DNA from: Takashimella koratensis | Lineage: Eukaryota; Basidiomycota; Tremellomycetes; Trichosporonales; Tetragoniomycetaceae | Direction of reading: 5' to 3' | Assembly: GCA_003116875.1 (NCBI GenBank) | Contig: BCKT01000002.1 | Span: forward strand, 682,001-746,000 | Length of the DNA: 64,000 nucleotides | In this document: piece after piece, positions 54,276-64,000 of the stretch | Layout of the letters: every line of letters begins with the position of its first letter | Numbering within the stretch: the stretch's first letter is position 1 | Notes under the pieces: model-generated | What the model saw: only the letters and a program-made list of their open reading frames with translations | Database searches by the model: none | What the model was told of the DNA's origin: nothing | Made by a program: the position numbers and the translations under genes

Positions 54276-57200
54276 TCATACAGTGTTCACGCTTTGCTTC
54301 CCTTTCCCCTTCCCTCTGCCTCTTCCCCTTCCACTACTTGCTGTCCCTGTGGTAGCCTCCGAGCCCACTGACGCCTCTGATGGCGCCACGCTCGACACTG
54401 TCCCTTTCCTCTGCCTCTTCACTCCACCCTTCTTAGTTGCCTGCTCCACACCATCGCCACCTCCATCCTCACCCTCGACCTTCCCTTCCTCATCCTCTTT
54501 CCCCTTCCCCTTCCTCTTCCTCTTCTTCTCACCTTCCTCCCCACCCTTCTTTTTCCCCTTGGGATCACTCTCATCCACACCCTGCATCATCTCCCCCCAC
54601 TCTACCTCCCCTACTCTCCCTGACGCTCTCGCCTCCGCTTCCCGGAACTCCTTGATCACCGCCATCAACCGTTTACTAACGTTTGCCGTCGCGCGCTTCC
54701 TGTTCCGTGGCGCATAGACACCGGAGCCCAGAGATCTGTCGAAGAATGGGTCAAGGGTGGACTGGACATTGAGAGCTCCAGCTCGACCGCGTTGCGCGAT
54801 ACGCTGGATGATGGGTTTAAGCTCGTCGTCGACTTTGGAGATGGACCAAGAGAGCTCTTCGTGAATGAACCCTCGTAGGGCAGAGAGTCGTGGGAACCCC
54901 CAGTGGAACGGCTCGTCGGAGTCGTCAGTCGTGGGGTATAGGTACGCTTCCCGCTGTGATGAAGCACCATCAGTTTTGGTCACTGCCATTTGCCACTCAA
55001 CACACAACCCACCACAAGCCCGTTAGGCCAGTCGGCAGTGAGATAGATCGACCCAGCGTGTCTCTTTTTCTGAACACGCGTCAGCAACTAAACCAATCGC
55101 AAACCCATCCGACCTTACTCATCGTCACTCACAAAGGCCTGCTTCCACTTTGAATCCGCTTCAATCGGGTTATCCTTCCCTTTCTGGACCTTCATCCACC
55201 ACTCCTTGAACCTCTCTATCCCCCTCGGTCCCGGAAAGTTCGCCAACAGCTCTAGGGCAACTACCGGTCCCACGCCCGGCAACCCGATCGTGTAATCACT
55301 TCCTAACAGATACGCCAACGAGATCAGTCGTTCCCGATTCAAACTCAGTTCCCGATCGAGGTCAGTGGCGAGGAAACATTCCGCGTACTTTGCGTCGTTG
55401 AAGATGTTTTTGAAACATTGCGTCCCACCGAAAAGGAAAACATCCGAGTCGTCTGTGATGATCCCATCTACCAGACCCAGCTCGGCGAGTTTGGCGCACT
55501 GAGCCTCCGCTTCCATCGGGGCGGTGATGTACGGTATCCCAAAGTGTCGAAGCAAAGCCTGGATCTGTCCAACCATAGCTTGGGTGATCTCGTCCGAGTC
55601 CCTCATGGCGACCTTGTTTTGTGTGTTGAGGTTCCGGATCTCCTCATCGATCTCGGTCCGGACAGCGTTCAGGTCCCGGTTCTTGATCTGAGCCATGAAC
55701 CGAGCATAGTCGTCTTCCTCAGCCGCGACGTCCTCGGGGGCCATCTCGGCGTCTGATTCAGGCTCGGAAGGGATCGAGGCGATCGAAGTTGCCGAGTCGT
55801 CGGTTTGGAGTTTGGGTCGGTGGTCAACTCGGCGAATGGGTGAGGGCGAACGAGACCACTCGATGGATCTCGAATCATCAGCGTCGTCTTCTCCTTCGGT
55901 CTCAGAGTCCACAATCCTGCTCTCAGCAGGCGGGGCGTATCTTGACGGCTCGAATATTTCTTCGTCCTCGAGAATAAACTCCGACCGCTCGTCACCGACA
56001 GTTTCTTCGTCCAACGCGTCCGCATTGACCCCTGCAGCCGGCAGCTCTTCAATGCCCTCGGATTGATCTACATCTTGCGACCTGATCTGGGGCTGCATCG
56101 TCTCCAGCTGATTGCGTGAGACACCACTAACCAAATCCGAAGCAGACACACTCTCGCGTAGTGGAGACGGCGACGGTTTGGTCGGCGCGACCCGCCGGTT
56201 CGTGGTCCTACCTCGATCCTGTTTAGGCGTATCGACTTCAGCAAGTTTGGTCGTACTTTGCTCGATCGGTTTCGAGACGGGTTTTGGTTGCGAGACGGCC
56301 ACAGGAGGCGGTTGATTTGGAGCAGAAGTGGGGACTTGTGGTGGAGCTTGGGAAACGGAGGACGCCTGATTCAGGACGCGAGACTCGGACTCCATTCTCG
56401 TAGGTGCAGGCGCCTTACTGACCGGCCTCACATCCGCAAACAGGACCTCATCTTCTTCGTCCGAGTCTTCCACCACAATCGGCTCCCTGGCCGCCTCCTC
56501 CTTTATCAACACCGGCTCGACCTCCACAAAATCATCCTCTTCATCTTCTACCTCTCGAGTTTCAGGGACTGGTGTCGTTCTGGTCGACGGAACAAGCGAG
56601 ACCTCCTCCATTGACTCTTCCGAATCGGATTCGTTCTTCCCCGCCGACATCGCTTTCCCATTCTCACTCTGTTGTCGACTCATAGCCAACGCCCGAGCGA
56701 GGTCCGGGTCCGCCTCGTCCTCATCTGATCCTAGTTCTTCCTGTTGGATCGCAAGGGCGAGCGCCTCGTCGTTGGCCGTCGGGCTGACGTCCATAGCCTC
56801 GTCCATCTCGTTACCGGCGGCATCGTCTTCCGCGGCGGTGTCGAAGAGCGGCTTCGAGCCAGGTTGGCGAGAGGGACCGAAGGGTTTGACAAGGGTTCGC
56901 AGCGGTTTGGTAGGTTTGGGAACATATCGAGACATGAGAGCTTGTAAGACTTCTTGTCGGCGATGTGCACGGAGGTCCTCGTCTACTTGAGCAGCTTTAG
57001 GTCTATCACATTGTCAGCGTGTTCTCCTCAAATTTGGCACACGACTCACTTGGCACCGTCTATCTCAAAATCATCCTCATCGTCTGTCCCATCATCACTC
57101 TCTTCTTCACTGCTCTCATCTCGTTCCCTCCCTTTCTTTTCCTCCTCGTCATCATGATCAATCTTGATCGGTTTCTCCTTCGTCCCTTCTCTGATCCCCA

Positions 57201-58365
57201 ACGCCCATCCGCCACCTTCATCCTCGCTCTTCTTAACCAACACATACTCCCTATTCCTCTCTGCTGCTATCCGTACCGGGATCGTGAGGTGTGCTGAGCC
57301 CACCATATCCGTGACTGTCAACAACTGCTGCGTCAATGCGTTCCGCTGACTAACACCTCGGATCTGGGCGCGGCTGAAATCCAGTGCGGTCGGGGCGGCA
57401 CGAAGCATGTCGGTTAGTCGTTTATGAGATTGCTGGCGAGAGCGACTACGTAGGTCACCGATGATCTCGTATTGCACCTCGGTAGGGAGCGCACGGAACT
57501 CGGCAGACTCGACGTCAATATCCTCGGGGTGCATCTCGTCGATAAACTGCTGCAGTTCGGCTTCGGTGGCCAGCCGCGCGTCGGGACGCTCGTCAGTAGA
57601 GACGGTGGGCATGGATGCTTCGGGAAGCCGGTACGGGTCGTGCTTGCGGAACTTTTGTCTCCGTTTCTCGGCCTCGGTGAGTTCGGGCTGCACCTGGGAT
57701 ACCACTGGAGCCGTTTTGATCGCTCCAGAGCTACCCGACGCTGTCGACGGTCCCGGTCGCCCTTCCAACTCTTCCAGGTACGCCGCATCCTCCGGGATCA
57801 CATCGCCTACCATATCCTCATATGACGCCACCGCAGCTCTCGCCGACGCCCTCGCTGCTCTTTGCTCCTCTGCTACCTGCGCCGCACGGACCGCTTCTCT
57901 TCGCATCTGCGCTGCGAACAGCTTTTCCGCCAACTTGGCATGGTTTTGAGCCGCGCCTGCCTTCTTCTTCTTACGCTCGGCGATTGTAGCTCGTTTCAAG
58001 CCCGGAGCACCGCCGTCAAAGACGAAAACGGGCTTGATACCGTGGAACAAGAGCTTGTTTATCCGTCGTAGGAAACCGAGGACGTGAGCGTTGACTAGCA
58101 CGCGACCGTCTTTGTCGCGCATGGTCGCTTGGAACTGAGCAGAGATGGTCAGTCTTCATAGCCCTCTCCCCGGCAAACGGCAGAAAAAGCTAACCTGATA
58201 GAGCCAAATAGAGCTATCAATAGCCAGTCGCTTGCCCTCCATGCTCTCCAGCCTGATCCAAGTTAGCTACGTCGCGTGACATGTCGATCGCTACCTGACA
58301 GACGCGACTCACTGGACCGGCCGAGCCACAGGGTTTAGCAAAGACCAGAGACCCTTGACACCCAT
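54276..58365 (-). CDS. RAD2: RAD2/XPG structure-specific endonuclease, nucleotide excision repair
   Basis: The 3'-side incision nuclease of nucleotide excision repair. The N-nuclease region begins MGVKGLWSLLNPVARPVQ, continues after introns with GKRLAIDSSIWLYQ and VFVFDGGAPGLKRATIAERK. A long acidic spacer (~55800-57100) follows, rich in Asp/Glu/Ser, as expected for RAD2/XPG rather than FEN1. The internal nuclease region has YITAPMEAEAQCAKLAELGL (catalytic Glu pair), IITDDSDVFLFGG (Asp pair) and LLGSDYTIGLPGVGP (helix-two-turn-helix). A basic tail with Lys/Arg/Gly repeats ends at 54276 and probably includes nuclear signals. The catalytic acids all appear present. Seven or so exons. The start at 58365 is fixed by the family's invariant MGVKGLW. 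Confidence 0.95.
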
Positions 58366-61300
58366 CTTAGCACGACGAGCGCGGCTTCGAGCTCAGCGCA
58401 ACAGTGACGAGCGGTATGGGCGTCTTGACCCTGTATTGAGTGTCTATGAGACGATCAAGTCGATGAGATGGACAAAGAGTTATCCTCGGTCACGAGTCAG
58501 CGACGAATTCTCGATCCAGTCAACCGGTTCTTGGTGGCGAAAGTCACGTGATACAACCTCTTACGTAAGTTAGCTCTTGATCACTGTATGAGGTTGTTAG
58601 TTCATTGTTGCCTCAAATCAACGTGCATGATGCTAGGACAACTTTGGCGCAGTGTGAAGCTCAGGACGATACTGTTACGATACTGTTCATCCAGTTTTCA
58701 GATGCAAAGAGGTAGTTTAGCGGAACCGATATCTCAGGGAGTTGCATGCTGTTCACCGGCAACTTTCCGTCGCTGGGTTTCCACAAAACCTAGAGGGGTA
58801 CAGCTTTTGGTCCTGGCTCGTTCAACCCTATGGATCGAAGCGACAAACCTCGACCCACAATCGTACTGCTATCATGGGCAGTCCTATTGCCGTCGTCCGT
58901 CTTCCCAAAGCATATATTGTGACATGCGAGGCGACTTTGGAGGGAACACCACGAACATCAGTCGTGTCTTCGACCTGCCACATCGCACTCCTGCGTATCC
59001 CAGCTGCATTCGTCGCTACTCGACGGCCCGAGACTCATCGGGTCTGGCTGTCCCCGACTCCGACGCTACCCGTCATGATGTCGAGGGCGTTTGATTCCTC
59101 TGATTCCAGTTCCCAACTCTTTGGTACCCGCTGTTCCTGCGATACAGGTTCGGGTGAGGTCCGCGTGGGAATCTCCCCAAACCGCCAAGTGCCAAGTTCA
59201 TTCTCAAATTCGGATTCAAACCAGGCGTCGTCGCTTTGTACCTCGACAACGTGGCAGGCTCAGCAGCGTCGTCAGTGCACCATAGTTTCGGAATCTAGCG
59301 AATCGGTTTCAGGTGAGCAGGGAGGGGCCTCCGTCTTGCTCAGAGCTGACTATCTATTTACCTGACGTCGATAAGGTTCCAGTCCGCCTAATCGTGTCAG
59401 CAATCAATTCACTTACGTCACAGGAATCGTTCCCGCAAACCGTCATTGTCAAAAGACCCTGGGTATGTCGATTTGCTGGAATCGTAATCGATGATCCAAG
59501 CATCAACCCAATGCCAACCAGGCCCCAAGCTTGGCTGGGGGAAGGTTTGACCCGCTCTTTCACATGGACGAGTTGCCGCTTTCATCGAGACTATGGCTTT
59601 GATGAGGCAAGCGTTTGTATGATGCGCCTGAGCGCGACTCGAGCGTGGAGCTGTTCATGTCAACTTCCGCGGACCTTCGTACACTCGTGTCGTCAGCAGA
59701 CTTCCCAAGGCCAGGTACTAAGCGGCACGAGCTCCCCGACATGTTCCCGTATGCTTGTGTCAACATTCGGATCGACTACCACGCGGCTGCTTATCCCTGC
59801 TAACACGCCGATGCGGGGCTCATGTCCACCTCATCGAGACCTGCCGCTCGCGCATACGACCTCCGATCCTAGCATGCTTGTTTCCCCCATCCCCAACAGT
59901 TTGCTCTTGCGACCCATCATGTGACCTCAAGAGGAGTGCGTGCTGCACCTTCACTTGAGACTGGGGGGTTTCCCACGCGCCCAAATTGCCGCTTGCGTTT
60001 TACCGGGGATACCCGCAGTTGCCGAGCTAGCGGAGAGACCATGACGACGGGCTTTGAGCCTGACATCAAAGTCAAACTCCCAAGGCTGTTTGAGATGCAG
60101 TCGTCGCTGGGAAAGTGGGGCCGAGTGTTGGGCGGGCTTGAATTGAAGCTCGACGCGTGGGAAAGAGAAAAGTCAAGCTTGGTCGAACGAAGAATCGCCC
60201 GTCGAGGTCGAGACCGGGCATTAAGAAACAGAGTTTCAACGGGTTTGCTTACAGTCCGAGCTCTCGATTGAATCGGGTGGGGGGGAAGTGCGGCGGTGAG
60301 TGAGTGTTCAGCCCCGCGGGGCGGGATCGTGTCCGCGGAGGTGTGGTCGGAAGCCTGTGCGCCGTAATTACAGCGGGCGCTCAATTGCGCGGTATCTGTT
60401 GAACGTGCCGACGAGGGAGTTGAGTAGCGACTTGCGTACTCCACCCGTGCCCGCTTCGTCCCTGGTTCCCTTGGTGCTACCTAAAGTTTGGTGCTAGATC
60501 GTCATCGGGTCAGATACCAGTCTCCACTTTTCTTTTCTTGGCCAGGCTTAGCTTAAGCTTTCCGAGAAGTCTCGTTATTGCCCTCGTCGCGTGTCATGTT
60601 TGGACGGCACGGGTACTGCATTCACTCCTCGCACGAATAGGAGGGATCTGAGGGGCGTTGTGGGGACACAATGGGGGCTAGTCAACTCGCTGGAATAGAA
60701 TAGACTACGCATACCCCGCCCGTCGCTCCTCCCCCCAATTGAGCCCATTGACGTATGTACGTCTGTCCCCCATTCATGTCAATCCCCTTTCGCGTGCTTC
60801 TGAGTCGGCCCGATAGCCTGGTCTAATTGAACCGAGCTATCCTATCTGGACCCGATTTTTTTTTTCCCTTTCCTTTCAATCTCGTGCGTTCCGGCCTGGT
60901 TCACATGTCGTTTTTTGAGTTGTCATTGGCGGGGGTGGGCACGAGTCAATCAGAGGAGAGATACCAATCCAAACTAAATGTAGTCTGTCGTCACATCGAG
61001 TTTGACTTGGTGGTTTCTCAGGCCCATGGCACCACCGATTCAGAGCCAAGGCCCTCTTGCCTCATATCGTGCCGGCCCCTCGCCGCTTCGGCCTGTTTCG
61101 ACCGTGTAGCACTACTTACCTCGGCTCCACTTCCCAGACCCGGGTCTGGCCAGTTCAACCGGCTGTGCAGAGTGCGAAGTGACGACAAGGCGTGAAACCA
61201 TCCCGTTCTAACCTCGACTGCGCCCCCAGTTTCAACGCACGTTGCGTCAGTCCTCGACGTTGGCGTTGAATATCCTGCCGTACACGGAAAGCGACTGACG

Positions 61301-61844
61301 TACCTCACATGTTCCGGTTTGGCTTGTGGCGTGGGAAAAAAAGAAACGCGCCTCCCGGGATCGTGATATGACGAGAATCGCGAGTCAGAATCGGGTCGCT
61401 CTTTGTGGCATTGGTCAGTGGCATTGTGGACATGTGTAGATCGAAGAATGGTCTCTGGCATGCACATGGGGTACAGAGAGCTATGAAGAGGGATGCAAGC
61501 ACCCCGATGAATTAAAGTACGGGCTGAGCAAAGACAGTACGAAGACGTGAACCCCGACAGAGTGACCCGAAAACAGAAAGACCAAGATCAGAAACGCTGA
61601 GTGAGGAATGTAGTAGTTGACAGGGATGAACGATAGATAAAATGACTTCTTGCTTTGACTACCTCGAATAATAAATACTGAGAATGACTGCGACTATCCT
61701 GCTGTGTACAACGTTGAAACAAATGGGATGAGGAGATGGGGTATCGCAAACCATGTAGAGATGATGGAACAATGATGAGGTATATATGTGTGAAGGGTGC
61801 CCGAATAAAAGAAAAATATCACAGAAGAGATCGCCTACTCCCTC
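58366..61844. other. Gene-poor region with relic-like reading frames
   Basis: A 3.5-kb stretch where I can support no intact gene. Between ~58740 and 60270 several plus-strand frames look protein-like for 30-70 codons (for example KFILKFGFKPGVVALYLDN near 59200, DSSVELFMSTSADLRTLV near 59640, EMQSSLGKWGRVLGGLELKL near 60100). They lie in different frames, are separated by stops, and are not joined by good splice sites. This suggests an old pseudogene or a gene whose structure I could not solve. From ~60300 to 61844 I see nothing beyond the cyclin 3' flank. Confidence 0.4.
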
Positions 61845-62992
61845 CTACCACGCGCCGACACCGATGGGGTTGCCCGTGTGGTGCATATCGCTCGCGTACT
61901 GCCTCGCGTGAGCGGCAAAGCCCATCTCCTTGGTAGGACGGGCACCAGCGTGTAGCCGTTGTTGGCTCGCGACATGCGAAGAGTGGTGAGGGACAGCGAG
62001 AGCGACAGGTGATGGCGTCTTGCAGTCCTCGGAGGCGGGCGACGAGTTCAAGGAAGAGCTGGTCGACGAGAGGTAAGGTGGTTGGGGAGAGGTGTGCGCC
62101 GAGGTGTACTGAGATGAGATAGGAGATGAAGGAGGAGATGGGAAGGTCATGGCGGCCTGGGATTGTTGAGGCGCGCGAGCTCGATATGGGGAAGGGACAG
62201 GTCGGATGGGTCGGACAGTGGTGGGGTCGGGAGTCGTCTCGGGGGAAGGGTAGACGACGACCGGACTCGGAGAGAGCGCAGGAGTTGACTGGACCGACTC
62301 AGACGAGGACGAGGAAGAAGCACGAGCGACAGCGCGAGGGCCGTACTCGGCGCGAATGCGAGTCTCAAACTCCTCTACCTCATCACCACCGACGTTCAAG
62401 TTCCACTCGAGGTAACCACACATTTCCCGCTCCATCTGGTTGATCTCCTTGAGCGCGAACATCTTCTGGCCAACGATGCACCAAGACTGGTTCGAGTAGG
62501 TATCGTCGCAGATGACTTTGGAGGCAATCATGAAGGCGGAGATGAAGAGGCGGTGACCCGACGATCCTCGTGCCGCGGGGAAGCGAGTCTTGAGGCGCTG
62601 CAGGAGAAGGAGGGCGGCAAAGGTGACAACGGAAGGGAGACGCGTGCGATGTAATGCGTACGCGATGAAGTGGGCGAGGGTTGGTGTTGGCGCACCCGGT
62701 TGAGTGGCCGAGGGAATGTTGGGGCACTGAAACAATGCGGTGACCTGAAACGTGTCAGCTACCATCATTCGATACTCATCGTGAGTCAACTTACAAATCG
62801 AGCGGCGAGAACAGCCGTTTCCTCGTGACCGTAGTATGGGTCATGCGATGACCGGCTGGCCGGCTTGGATGAAGGGGCCGAGGAAGAGGCAGAGGCCTTG
62901 GCGGCTTTCCGTGATGTTGGCGAGCCGTTGTGGGCTGGTCGGCAGGCCGGGACGGAGGCGGCGGCCGAAGTGGATGCAGTCATGGATGACAT
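61845..62992 (-). CDS. PHO80/PCL-type cyclin
   Basis: A cyclin of the Pcl class, partner of a Pho85-type CDK in cell-cycle, polarity or nutrient control. Exon 1 (from ATG 62992) is Ser/Ala-rich, ending SHDPYYGHEETAVLAARF. After one short intron the cyclin box follows: LAHFIAYALHRTRLP, VVTFAALLLLQRLKTRFP, HRLFISAFMIASKVICDDTY, SNQSWCIVG and INQMEREMCGYLEWNLNV. KVICDDTYSN.W and the EMEREMC..L.WNL block are typical of Pcl1/Pcl2-like cyclins. The C-terminal half is a low-complexity Ser/Pro tail with no destruction-box I can identify. The overall length of about 355 residues is normal. Confidence 0.9.
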
Positions 62993-64000
62993 GGTGGTGA
63001 CTGGAATGATGGAGATGGGTTCAAAGGTGGAATATGCAGGAAGGAATGGAGAGGTCTCGGACTCGGTAGGGCTAGTGGAGCGATGACGACCGGATATGAG
63101 CTATCGAGAGTCAGCGCTGGAACGGGCAATGGAGGAATGCGAATGGATAGAGTTGAGGTTGAGAAATGCACAAGATGAGAAAAAGAGTCAAAGAGGTATG
63201 AGAGAGGGGTGCACGAACACGGTACATTCCTGGCGAGGAAAGAGCGTGAGGGTGTTGATTGAGTTGATGGAAAGGGGATCAAGTTGGGCGAGGCTGCCAG
63301 GCAATGCGATGATTGTCGGTGTCCAGGCGTCCAAGGCGTCCAGTGTCCAAAAACAAGGGGAGGAGGGAGGAGGGTGGGTGTTGGACTAACCCGGTGCTGA
63401 GTGTGGAGGGGAGGGGTAGGGTGCTGGGTAGACGCTGTTGGTCAATCTTTGAGCAAGAAGTTGGTAGGACAACTCGCGCAATGAAAGAAGGGGAGATGGG
63501 GAAAGCACGAAAGGGCAAAAGAAGCGGCGGGAGCCGTCACCGTCGCTGCCTTTTATGTATGGACGACGAGATGGATGGAATGATCAGGATGCGAAGACCC
63601 CCGCCGCTCCGTGTACCGGACCGGGGATGGGGGAAAGAAAAGGGGGGATGGGGAGGGTGAAGAGCGACGACGACGAGGAGAGAAGAAGAGGTAGAAGAGG
63701 AAAGAAGCTATCCCGAGCGGCGTCGACGGATGGGCAGCGTGCCGAGTATTCACCAGGCTGCACGCTCAAAGGGCACACGTTGGAGGGAGGAGGTGGGTGG
63801 TGGGTGGTGGATGGATGGGTGGAGTGTATGGTGACGTGGGAAAACAGCGACCAAAGCTCACTAGCACTGGCCGTCCCCCAAATCCGGGACAGCATCCGCC
63901 GTAGTCGACGGCGGATCAGTGTGCAGGGGTGGAAGGAGGGAGAGGGAGGAGGGGGAGGACGAGGGCAGTGTATAGATGCGGTGAGAAGACGCGGGGAGAA
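62993..64000. promoter_or_regulatory. Upstream region of the cyclin gene
   Basis: One kilobase, purine-rich on the plus strand (pyrimidine-rich in the sense of the cyclin gene), with no supported gene. It probably holds a long leader and promoter. A perfect inverted repeat with CGG half-sites lies at 63894-63916. Confidence 0.5.
63894..63916. promoter_or_regulatory. Inverted repeat with CGG half-sites (possible Zn2Cys6 site)
   Basis: ATCCGCCGT and ACGGCGGAT form perfect 9-bp arms around AGTCG. CCG...CGG palindromes are typical targets of fungal Zn2Cys6 regulators. It is ~900 bp upstream of the cyclin ATG, or upstream of a gene outside the window. Confidence 0.35.

Noticed and set aside
1..64000. 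CRISPR arrays, prophage, bacterial operons or insertion sequences
   Set aside because: Searched by eye; the sequence is eukaryotic with spliced genes. No spaced repeats, transposase or integrase motifs, or terminal inverted repeats were seen.

Overview
The window is nuclear DNA of a fungus, most likely a basidiomycete yeast of the Tremellomycetes (inference). The genes are GC-rich and mostly split by short GT-AG introns of about 45-150 nt, usually opening gtgagt or gtacgt. The repertoire is fungal: a GPI-anchored chitin deacetylase, HSP104, BOS1, a PCL-type cyclin and complex I NDUFB8. There is no operon logic; genes lie on both strands, often as divergent or convergent pairs. Starts below are the first plausible ATG, and many genes were pieced together by hand from exons.

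Region 1-14.2 kb is housekeeping: a sacsin-like DUF3684 ATPase (3' end outside the window), mitochondrial 3-hydroxyisobutyryl-CoA hydrolase, ORC5 with both Walker motifs lost, a three-exon small subunit of serine palmitoyltransferase, a monoglyceride lipase and the ER-Golgi SNARE BOS1.

Region 14.3-24.1 kb looks like a lineage-specific accessory block. Five short Myb/SANT-like proteins flank two divergently transcribed membrane proteins of unknown function, one of which carries a Prp19-type U-box at its C-terminus. Two long homopolymer tracts (poly-C with Ns at 15.2 kb, poly-G at 22.2 kb) interrupt or adjoin Myb-like genes.

Region 24.5-48 kb is again mostly housekeeping: an R3H-SUZ RNA-binding protein, an HST-type sirtuin, chitin deacetylase, a short-chain dehydrogenase, a 47-residue membrane microprotein with a 15-nt exon, an FTS/AKTIP-type E2-like protein without catalytic cysteine, a lipocalin-like protein, HSP104 with an upstream heat-shock element, the TFIIIB subunit BDP1, and NDUFB8.

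Region 48.7-54 kb is a tandem array of four intronless members of a family I do not recognise: two single-domain genes, one decayed copy and one two-domain copy. This is the best candidate here for something undescribed. RAD2/XPG nuclease follows, then a 3.5-kb gene-poor stretch with relic-like reading frames, then a PHO80/PCL-type cyclin with a 1-kb upstream region.
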